Source: Acanthamoeba castellanii str. Neff (Eukaryota; Discosea; Longamoebia; Acanthamoebidae). From it: DNA of 64,000 bases. Of the stretch, positions 36,018 through 48,300 are shown one piece after another. The translations under genes and the position numbers were made by a program. The notes below the pieces were generated by a model that saw only the letters and a list, made by a program, of their open reading frames with translations, ran no database searches and had not been told where the DNA came from. Numbering within the stretch: the first letter of the stretch is position 1; each line of letters begins with the position of its first letter. The stretch spans positions 15,365-79,364 of the forward strand of contig NW_004457518.1 of assembly GCF_000313135.1 (NCBI RefSeq), read 5' to 3'.

Positions 36018-37802
36018 TTACAGGGAAGCAAAGAATTGCTGGGCGAGGATGGGCTCGAGGACCTTGCGCGACACCTTGGCGTTGCCCTGGTCGTAGAAGA
36101 CGACGCGCCTCCCCTGCGTCACCTCACTGGCCGTTCGGTGGAGCTTGAGCTCTTGGTTCTTCTCCAGGAAGCCCACCAGCTCGGCGAACAGCTGCGCGTT
36201 GGCATCGCCCTCCGCCGCCTCCACAAATGCCACCAGCTGGCGACAGAAACCTGTTGACATAAGGAAAAGAAAGAACTGAGCCCATCGTCCGGCACGTCGC
36301 TGCTCTTGTTCGAGGTGGCAATGAACTGCTTGACGTCGTTCACAAACTGGTCTGTGTGTGGTGTGTGTGTGTGTGTGTTGCATGGCAGCGCACCCTTCTG
36401 TTGGTCGAAGAAGGCTGTGTTGGCGAGGAGGAGGTCGAGCCCCTGCTCGGCGAACCACTTGGCCAGCGCCGCGGGGATGTCGGACTCGTTGGCCGCCCAG
36501 GCCTCGATCGACTGACCCACCGAGCTGATGCCCAACTTGACCGAGCGTTTCCCGCCTGCGCGCCCCCAGAGCAAAACGACACGACACACGACACGCGCAG
36601 AGCACGACACGACGCACGACACGCGCAGAGCACGACACGACACGCACGTACTCAGCTTGGTTGCCTGCTGGACTGATGATGGGCGCGTGCGTACCGGAGA
36701 TGTGGAGGTGGAACTCCTTGTAGTCCTTGCGGAGGAGGTCGCGCGAGGAGAGCGAGGCCACGTTGAACTTCTCCGCCTGCAGCTTGTCGAACAGCGCCTG
36801 CGGAGACTGGCCCTCGCCCTCGCCCGCGGCAGCGATGATCTGCTTGAGCGCTTCGTAGGCGCGCGTGTCCTTTTCGTTGAACCGCGCCGAGTCGGCGGCG
36901 AAGTTGACGGTGTCGAGCAGGATCGGTCCCATCAGCAGCCGCGCCAGGCCCGCGTCGAGCACCACCGCCGACGCGTCATCACTGTGGGCCTCGAGCAGCT
37001 CCAGCGCGACGAGCGTCGCGGCCGAGCCGACCGGCTCGACGACGCGGCGCACGACCGACGACGCGTAGAGGTGTTCGTTGTTGTGGTGGTCGACGATCTC
37101 CTCGACCGCGTCGGCCAGGTGCTTCTGGTGCGAGGCCAGCTTGTTGTGGTCGATCAGCACCAGGCGCAGCTGGCCGCGCTCGTGGAGGGCGTCGAGGTCG
37201 ATCTCGTCGATGAAGACCCAGCTCCGGGTGTCGACCCCCACTGACTCGAACAGCCACACCGACTCTGCGCGCGCGTGCGTGTGTGCGCGCTCATTGTTCA
37301 GCATCCAGCGTGGTGCGTGTGTCGTGTCGCATTGCGCGTGTGCGGTGGTGTGTCGTATTGTTGGCGGTGGTGCGTGAGGGAGAACGGCACCGGTGCGCAG
37401 AGCAAAGTCCTGGCGAGGGATGTTGATGACGGGCACGTAGGAGTGTGTCTTGCCGGCGGTGATGGCGCCGGCAAGCGGCGAGACCGACCGATGGTACGCG
37501 TGCATGGTGCTCGACACCTGCTCACGTTTTACACACAAAACCGAAAGATAAATAAAGAAATAAATCAAACCAAAATATCAGCTCACGCTAACATTATTGA
37601 ATTAAATTAAAAATTGGGGTGATATTATTTATTCTACATTTTTAATTTGTTGCAGGGGGGCGGGCACCATGGAGTCAAGGTCGCTCGCTTCGTTGCCCAT
37701 CACCACGTGCACCACAGTGTGCGCGTCGAGCGGGCCGCCCACGAACTGGCGGGCGTGCGCCAGGAACCGGTTGACCGCATCCACACCCTGACCTCTCTCC
37801 AT
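36018..37802 (-). CDS. PPX1/prune-type exopolyphosphatase (DHH-DHHA2 family)
   Basis: Metal-dependent phosphoesterase hydrolysing polyphosphate or small oligophosphates. Minus-strand exons 37668-37802, 37391-37517, 36695-37264, 36394-36555, 36277-36351 and 36018-36250 give 433 aa. DHH motifs: VMGNEASDLDSMVSS, IDHNKLA and IVDHHNNE, all metal ligands kept, then VGSAATLVA; the C-terminal DHHA2 half has FDQQKG and ends in VFYDQGNAKVSRKVLEPIL. MERGQGVDAVNRFL is the start because it is the only ATG in frame with the first block. The last intron as drawn is just 26 nt (36251-36276); a donor at GAC|GTGCCG with acceptor CGCCAG|CTG is an alternative. It lies tail-side to the ANL gene. Confidence 0.85.
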
Positions 37803-37961
37803 CCTTGTTTGTGTGCTGGTGATGCAAATATAAAATAATAAAAACGACCGGTACGCCTTTCAAGGGCCTTCTGTTCTACTACGATGAGGGACAGCAGCAA
37901 CAACAAGGGAGTAAGGGCGAGCGGGGTCGTTGTACACCACTCACTCACTCGCTCACTCACT

Positions 37962-40580
37962 CTAGTGCTTGATGGTGTAGAGACCATCGGCAGACGCCGA
38001 GGCCTGAAGGCCAGTGTCGAGCCAGCCCTCCTTGTCCACCGCCGCCTTCTCAGCGCCCCAGTAGCCCTGTGTCACGTTGAACCTGGAGAGAGACAGCGAG
38101 TGGACCCGGCAAAGTGAGTGAGGTGAGCAGAGTGAGCGAGTGAGTGAACAAGCAAGACGTGGCGCGTACCCTCGGACGTAGAGCTTGCCCGAGGCGCCGG
38201 GCTTGACGGCCTTGCCGCCGTCCACAAGCTTGGCCTCGACGTGCGGCAGGAGACGACCAGCAGCAGGGCTGGACGCGTTCTGGGTCGCGCTACCGGCGAA
38301 CAAGACGCCCGCCACGTTGGGGGCCGTGTGGGCCACCACCACCTCCTTCACCTTCAACGCGCCTGCAACGTCACCAACACACCACACGTGCCCGCATCAA
38401 CTAACCGGCCTTCACCCCACTTTCAATAATAATAAGAATAATGGTCTTGGGGGGGGGTGAGAGTACTCGTGGCGCGCTCGACGAGCTGGGCAACCTCGGC
38501 GGAGCTTTCGTGTGCCGAACCGACTGAGCAGGGGCGTTGAGGGTGGTGAGCAGCACTCAAAAAGGCAGAGCCCCGATAGATTGGTGGAGAGATGGTGGTA
38601 CCGATGACGAGCTTCTGGAGGGCGGCGAGGTCGTGCTTGGCGAGGACCGGGGAGTCGAGGACGGCCTTGAGCTGCTGCGGGGAGACCTGGAGCACGGTGC
38701 ACACGTCCCGCGCGAGGCTGGCCAGCACCTGGTCGGCCTCGAACACAAGCGACGGGACCACCGCCACCGCGCCGTGGGCGATGGCAGCCACGACTGGAAG
38801 AGGAACACGCGGCGGCGGCGGGGGGGAAGGTTCAGCTTACAACACACACGACACACGACACACGGTGGTGGGGGGCGTTACTGGCTTGCAGGCCGTGGCC
38901 GGTGTGCAGAGGCGACGCGACGCAGATTCGGTCGCTCGAGGTGAGGCCCACGACGCTACCGAACAGGGCGCCGCTGTTCACCACCGCGCTGTGACTGAAC
39001 ATCGCCGTCTGGTGACCCGATGACACGACACACGCGCAACACGCGCAACACACGCAACACACGCAACGCGTCAGACGATGAGTTCGGCCGCATCCCCCCC
39101 CGGGGGGGGGAGTTGTGATGAGCTGTGGTACCTGGCCCCCGGAGAGGTAGCCCAGCACGGCCTCGCTGGGCGAGACGGAGCCGGCAGCCGGGAGGTTGCT
39201 GGGGGTCGGGTTGTACACCATCAGGTCCCGCCACATGGTGTGACCTGCGGCCGACACACAGTGGAGCGCAACATGACACGCAACACGACCAACGACACGA
39301 CGAGCAGGCGAGTGAGCCGATGCGTCCAGAGTTGCCAGACCGACGAGAGGCGTATGTGGGTGGTTTGGGGGGGGGGTGACTCACCCCTGTAGAACTGCTC
39401 GCCGGTGTTGACCACGTGCTTGAGGTTCGGGTACTTCTTCAGGTTGAGCGCGACGCCCAGCGGCCCTGGAACGATTTCAACGCACGTGAGCGCACTCGAA
39501 CCGACACGACACGCGCGCGAAAGAGCGGAGGGGCGTGGGTGTGTACAGGTGGGGATCTCCTCGTCGAGCGCGTTGAGGGCGTCGATGTTGTTGCGGTCCT
39601 CGAACCTGGCGGGGACTATCACCATGCGCGCCTGCAGCGTTTTGAGGGCGGCACTGAACACAAAGCCACCGCCGCGCGAGTGAGTTGACCGTTGGGGCGC
39701 TACACCATCGGCGGCATTAAAATGATAATAATAAATGATATGAAACATGGGAGGGGCACGCACTCGACTTCAGCGGGAGAGGCGGTGGTCTCGGGGCTGG
39801 CCGGCACCACGATACGTCCGGCGGTCGCCGTGCCGAGCTGCGTCACGATCTGCGCAGTTGCAAATCGTATCGTATGATATCACACGACCAGTTCTCCGAG
39901 CGTCAGACATCGAGTACGCGCTGTGTGTCGTGCGTGTCGTGTGGCACGCCATGACGAGGGGGAAGGAGCGCGTTACGTTCTCGGCATCGTTGGCGAGGAA
40001 GGAGAGGACTCGGTCGGGGGTGGCCGGAGCGGGCTTCCTCGTGACTCGGGCCTCCGGCAGGCCGTTGCCCCACCCTCGCACGTACTTGTCCAGCTCTACA
40101 AGGCCCACAAAGCGAAAGGGGTTCAGCACAGCAGCGTAGTCTCTACGTGCAGTCTTTTTCCCTCTTTTTTTGTTCAAAGAAGAGGCGAGTAGACGCGTAC
40201 CGACGTGGGTCCACTTGATGTCCTGGTGGGACACGACGAGCACGTCCTTGTGTTCATACTTGGCCTTCTGATCGCTCAGCAGCTCGCCGACGGTCTTGTT
40301 CAGCAGCGGAGCAGCCTCGCCGGCCTTGGTGGCTGCGCGACATAATGGCAATTTCAATAATGGAATGCATTCGCACCACTACGGACACTCAGCCATAATC
40401 ACATTCCGAATATTACGTACCGTAGCACTGCGCACCGCTGACCAGAGACGCGGCGCCTGTCGATGGGAGAGGGGGTTGCAGTCTGAAATACAAAAAAGAA
40501 TAATGCGATACACATGAGTTTGCTGGGAACGTACGAGAGGCGGGAGCGGAACGAAGGAGGGAAGAGGAGCGCTGCAGCAT
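37962..40580 (-). CDS. Degenerate ANL-superfamily (acyl-CoA synthetase-like) protein with mitochondrial-type presequence
   Basis: Thirteen exons (40535-40580, 40421-40456, 40201-40332, 39977-40095, 39764-39849, 39547-39653, 39385-39465, 39132-39244, 38882-39008, 38602-38793, 38467-38523, 38170-38362, 37962-38082) close in phase to 469 aa. MLQRSSSLLRSAPASRAA is an Arg/Ser-rich amphipathic leader like a mitochondrial presequence. The fold follows ANL order: the region of the P-loop reads GYLSGGQTAMFSHSAVVN, then FEADQVLASLARD, VLFAGSATQNASS (normally YGxTE), GKLYVRG, QGYWG and GWLDTGLQAS. The usual SGTTGxPKG loop, the Glu of YGxTE and the ribose-binding Asp of TGD are all replaced, and the protein ends at LYTIKH, before the C-terminal subdomain with the catalytic Lys. 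It is probably not an active ligase. Confidence 0.8.
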
Positions 40581-40720
40581 CGCTAGTCTCTGAATCTCTC
40601 GAAAAAATAGATTATTGTGTTGAACAAAAATGAATGAGACCTCCGCTTGGTGTGAAGTCCAGCAAAAGCCTGGAATATTTTCTTTTTCTTTTTCTTTTTA
40701 TCGCCAAGATTGACGCAGAG

Positions 40721-42059
40721 ATGGACGTCTTCGCCTCGTATGTGGACGAAGATGAGCTAAACGACAGCGAGGAGGAGAGGGTCGAGGAGGCTGTTGTCCC
40801 ATCATTCGATGCCGGCAGTGCGGCCGCGACTCTTCTTCCGCTCAGCGTGGATTTGGCCCCATCAGTCACTCCCATTCTCGTACGTTGCTCATTTGCGTGA
40901 AGCCATCTTCAATTCTTTCATTTTGGTGACAAGCCTCCAAAATTGCTACAAATTTTATGCAGTCATTTGAATGATTGTTGCTCTTTTCATTCATTTCTTG
41001 TGAATGAGAGCGAGCCTCACCCAATGCCTTCCTTCTTGTGCTGTTCGTTCCTTTTGCAGGGGCTGGGCGCGTTTGCCAGGGCGGACTCGAAGGAGGTGAC
41101 GTTCAACCCCAGGGTGGACACTCTCTACGCGCCCGTCCAGGGACCCGCCACGCTTCCACCGGGCGTGCGACGGGACACCATCAACAACACACCCACGGGA
41201 CACGTCGAGCGGACCAACCTCAACACGTTCCTCTTCGACCAGCAGTACCACACCTTCCACTGCTACGGCTTCGCCGCCGACCCCACGGTGAACGCCCAGA
41301 CACACTCCATGATCGGCAGCACCGAGCGCCAGCAGACCAAGGGCGCCACCAGCGTGTTCGACCCCAGCCCGTCCGCCCGCCAGCTCAGGTGAAAGCCACC
41401 TCCGCCGCCGCCGCCCTTCATCTCTCGCCTTCACTCCTTGCGCGCGCTACTGACGTGCAGGCGACCCCCTCCCCCCGCGCGCGTGACTGGGACTACAGGA
41501 AGCAGGCGAAGAAGAAGAGGGCGCAATCAGGCGACCCCGGCACAGAAGAGTACCTCGGCCCCTGGGCTCCGCCGAAGGACGAGACGGCTCCCGCGCAGCT
41601 GGTACCGCCCCTTCTGCCTCAGAGGCGAGACATGTCGTGCCGCACAACTCCTTCCGAAGCTCACCAGAGGTCACCGCCGTGTGTCGTGTGTGTCGTGTGT
41701 GACAATGTTAGACGGGGGAGGAAGTGGCGGCCTATGAGGCGTGGAAGCCCATCAGCAAGAAGAAGAGGAAGCAGATGGAGAGGCAGGCCATGCTGGCAGA
41801 GGAGGGCGAAGGCGACGAGGAGCAGGAGGAGCAGGAGAAGCCCAAGAAGGAGAAGAAGAAGAAAAAGAAGAAGAACATCGAGACCATCTTCGAGCAGGAA
41901 GACGAGGACGCGCCGAGCAACCGCGCCGCTGCCGGCGGAGAGGAGGATTCTGACGATGACGAGTCGCGACCTCCGGCGCCTGCGTCGCGAGTGGGTCCAT
42001 CCAGGCCACCAGCCAGCGCGCAAGCCGAGGAGGAGGAGGACGATGATGAAGACGACTGA
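40721..42059 (+). CDS. Prp17/CDC40 N-terminal-like protein lacking WD40 repeats
   Basis: Exons 40721-40879, 41060-41388, 41499-41601 and 41712-42059 give 312 aa. The middle matches the conserved N-terminal half of Prp17 (CDC40), a second-step splicing factor: VTFNPRVDTLYAPVQGP, TGHVERTNLNTFLFDQQYHT, FHCYGFAADP, MIGSTERQQTKGATSVFD and EYLGPWA. After LGPWA, Prp17 normally continues into seven WD40 repeats. Here the gene instead runs through Lys/Glu-rich sequence (KPISKKKRKQMERQ; a Lys9-type run) and ends EEEEDDDEDD with a stop, and the next gene starts 275 bp later. Exon 3 uses the acceptor in GACTACAG|GAAG, which alone keeps frame. Start at MDVFASYVDEDE; a longer in-frame start exists 87 nt upstream. 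Confidence 0.8.
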
Positions 42060-42333
42060 GCTGCTTCTTCTCTTTCTTTGCTTTGTGCCAACGCCTCAAC
42101 AAGCCAGGCCTGTTTTTCGCCACCATTTTTGGACTTGCGCGTTTTTTGTTGTTACTCGCGAGAAGGACGCGAGAGCAACCAGGGGCCGCAGCTGATCTAT
42201 CCCCTTTTGACCGCACGCACATCCCGGACCCAGGAGGGGTGCTAATGCGTGGCGAGGCCGTGCAGATTGGCGTGTCGTTGTTCCCTCCCGCTACTCGCGC
42301 CGCAGCAGCTTGCCAATTGACAACCACACGCGG

Positions 42334-45300
42334 ATGAGCAAGGCCAAGAGGTATAAGGCAGAAGACAAGGTCTCCAAGGTACGGCATCACTCCATTTGTG
42401 CCTTCTTGTACACGGAACGCTGGGATCAGAGTTTGCAGAAATGGTGTCATTTCTGCCTCTAATGGTCTCCTTATGCTTTCTCTTCCCTAATGGCCTCACA
42501 TTTCCTCAAATCTTGTCTTAATTTCGGCATCTTTTTTGATCCAATGGATGGATGCAGAGAAAATCAAAGGACCCTCCTTCTGGGGCTCGGTACACCAGCG
42601 GGCGTGGTGGGAGGCTCTCCTGGTGCGACGAAGACGAGCCCTGCCAGCACTGCATCGTCGCCCTCTCATCGACTAGTGGTGCTTACGCCCTCCACTTCTC
42701 TTGCCCACCGTTCCTCCCGTGTAGTGGTGTTCTAATCTCCTTCTTGATTTACACTACACACCTTCATCTCCAGGCGGCGGCACGGGACCGGCCTGCAAGA
42801 ACAGACCCACAGACACCAAAGTGTACGCTTTCTTCCTCCCACTGGCATGATGAACGCGATGGCCCGCCTCACACGCACTCCCCTTTGCTGCGCTGCGCAG
42901 TTGTGCGCGAGGCCGCAACAGACAGGAAGGCGAGGACTACGAGGTAGACGACAAGGAAGCGGCGATGGGGCTGACCAAGCGCAAGTCTGCTCCCTCCTCC
43001 TTGACGATCGAGCCCAGCGCCAATGCCGCGCGTAAGCTCGGGCGACCGCCCAAGCGAAGGAAGACCGAAGGTGCAGCTCACCTCTTGTTGTTTGCCGCTC
43101 TCTCGTTTCTGGTCTCACGATTCATTCGTTCGTTCATTCGTTCATTCATCGCCGTCTTCGGAACACACCCCAGCTGTGGAGTGGGTCGGACGAGCGAAGA
43201 TGGACGAAGCGAGCGGACGCAAGCTCTATCGCGGGTTCGTGCTGGGCGGATGTAAATACGAGACCGGGGACTGCGTCTACTTGAACGCCCCCAAGAACGA
43301 GAGCGATGAGGGTACAGCTCTGTTTCCTTTTCCTTTTCCTTTTCCTTTTCGCTTTTTGGCGTACTCACACTTTGAGGGATTGGGGGGAATGCACCAGACG
43401 GGCTTTCGGAGGACCGGTTCTACATCGCCCAGATCATGGAGCTCTGGGAAACGAAGGACGGTAAGTGCATGCTCTCGGGCCGCTGGTTCTACCAACAACG
43501 CGAGATCGACAGCTCAGTGGTACCCTCCCGCCCCAAGGCCTAGACCTAACCGATGGGTGGGTGGGAGGGTTGGGCCTCTCGCTTACATCGTATATCGTAT
43601 TTGTGGCCCGCGTGCCGTGGCCACTTCAGCTGCGGTCCCTGATGGCGTTCGGGGAGGGCGAGGAGGAGCACATCGAAGAGACCGATCGCGAGATCTTCAT
43701 CTCCGAGGACTACGACGACAACCCCGTGCGCTCTGTCGAAGGGAAGTGCTTTGTGCAGCACGACAAGGAGATCGGTAAGTGCCCCCCCCATCCACACCTG
43801 TAAATTTTTACTATGTAAGGTATGTGTTGCTGAGGCGCGTGTCGTGCCATGCGTCATGCGTGTGTCGTCGAGCGCAGGCAACCTGCAAGAGTACTGCCGG
43901 CGAGACGACCACTTCTTCTACCGCAAGTGGTACTCGAACGGGCGGTACGGCCTGGTGCAGGAGCCGCTCAAGGGCGAGTACTACGACGAGCCCCTCGTGC
44001 TCACCGCCAACAACCCCTACCTGGGGGGCACCTACCCGCGCCCGAGCGTCATCACCGAGGAGACCTACCATCGCCGCACCCAGGCCCTCGCCGCCTCCGT
44101 CGCCCACCTCCCGCCGCCCGCCCCGGGCAGCGCCCCCTCCGACGCCTACAAGGACGAGAACCACTCGCGCTCCAATGGCGAGATCTACAAGAACCACGAC
44201 CTCGATGGACGGTACCAGCACTTCGCTGACACGACACACGACACATTTTCTTCGTGGGAGCTCATCAAAGTTTGTGCTGTAGGGACCCACTTACGATGGT
44301 GCCCTGCCAGCGATTCGAGAAGAGTGCCGCGCTGTGGCACTCGCTCTCGCCCCACGAGCAAAAGAACGCGCAGCCCTTCACCATCCACGTGAAGGCCTCC
44401 GTGCAGCTCCTCATCGACTTCCACTCCCATCTCCTCAACACCGAAGTCATCGGATTCCTCGGCGGCACGTGGGACCCCATCACCCGATGTACGCCTTTTT
44501 AATCATTTGTTTTTCTTTTCGTTTTCCTCTTTTGGCCTTCTGTCTTGCTGTTTTTTTTTTTTTTCAATTGATTTGTTTATTTTGGCGTTGGCCGGTGTGC
44601 AGCGATTGTGGTGGAGGAGGCCTTTCCGTGCCGGTCGCTGGAGGGGTCGGCCACCGACGGCATGAACGTGGAGATCGATCCGGTGTCGGAGCTGGCCGTG
44701 GCGGAGAAGATCACGAGCAAGAAGATGCGCATCGTCGGGTGGTATCACTCGCACCCGCTCTTCCAGCCCGACCCCTCCGTACGGGACATCCAGACGCAGC
44801 GCAACTACCAGGCCCTCTTCCGCGACGCCGGCAGCAGCTGCGAGCCCTTCATCGGCGCCATCGCTGGTACGTACCAGCCACGTGACCTTCACCCGCTTCG
44901 TTGCATTGACACGGTCCTCTCCCCCGTGTGTCGTGTGTCGTGTGTAGCGACGTACGACGCGCGGCTGCCGACCGAGGAGACGGTGTACAACTGGTTCTGG
45001 ATTCGGAACAAGCAGGACACCCTCTCCACGCGCCACAGCAAGCGGAGGAAGAAGGGCGGCGACATCATGAGCGTGCCCATGCAGCTCCAGTACCACGTCG
45101 TCCAGGAGCAAACCGTGCCCCTTTCCGTCGTGCAGGCCATGGTACAGCACACACACACACACCAATCCCTCTTTCACCGATCAGCGTGCCTCTTTGTTGT
45201 CGTTCGCATCGTTAACCGCCGCCGGGGGCCTTTGCAGAAGGAGATGGTGGACAACTGCAAGGGGAACAAGTACCGCACCAACTTCAAGCACGTGTGGCGC

Positions 45301-48300
45301 ACGCAGGACCGACGCCGCACGGGTCCCGGCGCTCTGATGCATCACCACCGCGGAGGTGGCGGCGTAGGCGGCAGGGGTAAGGGCAAGGGCAAGCGGCCGT
45401 TCGATCGAAAGCTACCGCCGCGGCACCACTCGGCCCACGACTCGGGGTCCGACGCCGAGCCTGAGCCCGATGATGAGGACGACGACTACGACGACGACGA
45501 CGACGACCGCAAGGACGGCTTGGGCTCAAGCCACAACAACAACCACCACAACAACAACCACCACAGCGACAAGATGGAGAAGGCCACGTCGCTCAACTAC
45601 GTGTACAACAACAACAACGGCGGCGGCGGCGACGACGATGCGCCGTTCATCATGAAGGGCGAAGACCCCGAGAACGGCGACGGCGACGACGAGTCTTCGC
45701 TGGCCGAGGCGCGCGGTAGAGGCCGGGGACGTGGGCGGGGCCGCGGGCGGGGACGAGGCACGCGCGGACGCGGACGCGGTCGAGGGCGGGGCCGCGGGCG
45801 GGGCCGGGGTGCACAGAGCCCGCGAGGCCGCGAACGCAGTCGCAGCGCGCCACTGGGGCGACACGACGGCCTGTGCGTCACCTCCGGCGCCGACGACGAA
45901 GGCGACGAGGCTGATAGCCATCGTCGCCACGACGACGCCCAGCCCATGGCCATCACGGAGGCCCCGATCACCACTGCCGCCGCCGCCGCCCTGAGCAATG
46001 GCGGCCGAGGCGAAGCGCACGACGGTGGAGACGCGTTGGCCCAGGGAACCGCGGTGGCGCCGGCCCGCCGTGATGATGATGGTGGTGACGATGATGACGA
46101 TTGCCGATCGTCGGCGATGGAGGCAGGCGAGGCCAGCCTGGCCGAGGACGAGGCCGGCGGAGACTTGGAAGAGGGAGACGACCTGCACGCGGACCCGGCC
46201 GTCGCTGGCCGGAAGCGGAAACGGGCGGTTCCACACGACACTGGTACGCCACGCCCTTTGTGTCGCATGTGTCGTTGTGACCCTCCCCCTCCCCAATCGT
46301 ATACAAGAGCCGCGTGATTGATGGCAGCGCGCCGTGGATGCAGGCGGGCACGCGGGGCTGTCGCTGGTGGCAGATTCTGGGCTGATGGCGGCGGCGGCCG
46401 CGAGCCGAGCCGGAGTCGCCGCCAGCACCAGCACCACCTCCTCCACGACGACCGCCACTCCGTCGGGCCAGACGAGCAGCGGTGGCGGCGGCGGCAGCGG
46501 TGATGGCGGCAGCGGAGGGCAGCAGCAACAGGACGGCGGCGGCGGTACCACCGGCAACGCGCAGGGAAGCGGAGGTGCAGCAGGAAGCGGCGGCGGCGGC
46601 GGGGATGATGGGCGAAAGGGCGGCGATGATCACCGCGATTCCCGTCACGAAACGGAAGACGACGAGGGAAAAGAAAAAGAGGAGGAAGAGGAGGAGAAGA
46701 AGGACGAGCCCGGGCGACGACAGGGCACCAACAACACCAACGAGGAGGAGGAGGACATGGAGGAGGAGGAGCAGCGGGCGACACCGGGGCTGGAGGCGGA
46801 GGAGGCAGTGCTGGAGATGCCGCAGCTGCTGACGACGCTGGCCCACCCCGACGAGAGCGTCATCACGGAGGCGTGGGCGCGTGAGCACCTGCCCTCGTGG
46901 GTCGGCGACATCGACACCACCCTGGTGCTGTTCGACCACCACCCGCAGCAGCAGCAGCAGCAGCAGCAGCCCTTTGACCAGCTCGGAGCCGCCTCCTCGG
47001 CGGGGTCGGACAATGGAGTACCGGAGGCCTCTCCCGTGGGAGAGGCTCGAGCGTTGGTGGCAACGGCGACGGCGACGACTGGCGGAGTGGGCCAGGATTT
47101 TGAGTCGGGCGGCAAGGGCGGGAGCGATGACGATGGCGGCGCTACCCTCGACCTTGCCGACGCCCCGCCCGTCGCAGAGCATCATCGTCAACACCAACAA
47201 CCCCTCGGCTACCAACAGCGGTACCACCCGCACGTCGAAGAGGAACCGGAGCTGGGAGAGCAGAGCGGCCAGCTGATCTTCGACGCCCATGTCGGACTCG
47301 GCGGCTCCCTCCCCGTGGCCGCCGAGGCCAGCGCGCTGTCGATGGAGAAGGGGCGAGGCGTCGTGCGCTTTGCGTCGGGCCCGCCGTCGCCGGCCTCTCC
47401 GAGCAGCACCAGCGGCGACGATGGGTGGCCGGTGGAGCTGGACGACGAGATCTACGTCGGTGTCGAGCAGCTGCGCCTCGCCGACCGGCCGGGGGAGGGC
47501 TTCTTCGACGACGACCCCCTCCGCTACCCGGACGCCATCCACTCGGGGCCCTCCTCGCCCGTCCTCGTCTTCCTGCCCTTCCCCACCTCCTCCGGGCCCT
47601 CCTCGCCCGCCCTCTCGCTCGCCGGCCTCTCCGCTGGACTCGACGAGGCGGTGGCGGCGGCGACCATGACGGACGAGGCGGCGGCAGAACCGACGTCGTC
47701 AGCCTCGGTTCCATCGCCGCTAGCAGCCTTCACGTTCTCCTCGGGCTCCGAGTCGGCCGACGACGCCTCGCCCTCGGACGCCTCCACTACGCGCCACCAC
47801 CAGCCTCGGGCCGCGGGGCTCGGACGAGGAGGGCCTTCGCCCAGGCGAGGAGGTCGGGGCAGAGGCCGAGGCCGAGGCCGTGGCGGCGGCTCCACGCGCG
47901 GACGCCGGAGGAGCGTCATACAGGCCACCGCCGCCGCCGCTGCTGCCGCTGCCGCGGCAGCTGCGGGCACCACGACCAGCACCACGACCACGACCATCAC
48001 CAGCGGCAGCGGCAGCAGCGTCGGGAAAACACGTGGCGGAAAGGAGGTCAGGGACGAGGCCGGGAGGCGACGGCGGAGCATGTCGCATCAGTTCCTCCGA
48101 CCCACCGCCCACGAAGATGACGATGGCGGGGGCGGGGGCGGCGAGCATGCCGAGAATGTCGATGACCGCGTGCCGGACGCGACCGACGAGATGGACGAAG
48201 ACGTGAAGGGGAATCATCATGAAGAAGCGGAGGAGGAGGAGGAGGAGCAAGAGGAAGAGGAACAGCCAGAGGGCGATGAAGAGGAAGAAGAGGAGCGCAA

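Noticed and set aside
39102..39118. CCCCCCCC followed by GGGGGGGG as a terminator hairpin
   Set aside because: Located inside an intron of the ANL gene; intrinsic terminators do not apply to nuclear genes.
43461..43466. GTAAGT after GACG looks like a perfect splice donor in the BAH exon
   Set aside because: Reading through gives DGKCMLSGRWFYQQREI, which is the conserved BAH strand, so it is coding.
45526..47542. Several open frames of 340-520 aa opposite the BAH-JAMM gene
   Set aside because: Mirror images of repetitive RG/Gly/Asp codons; amino-acid content is Arg/Pro/Ala noise.
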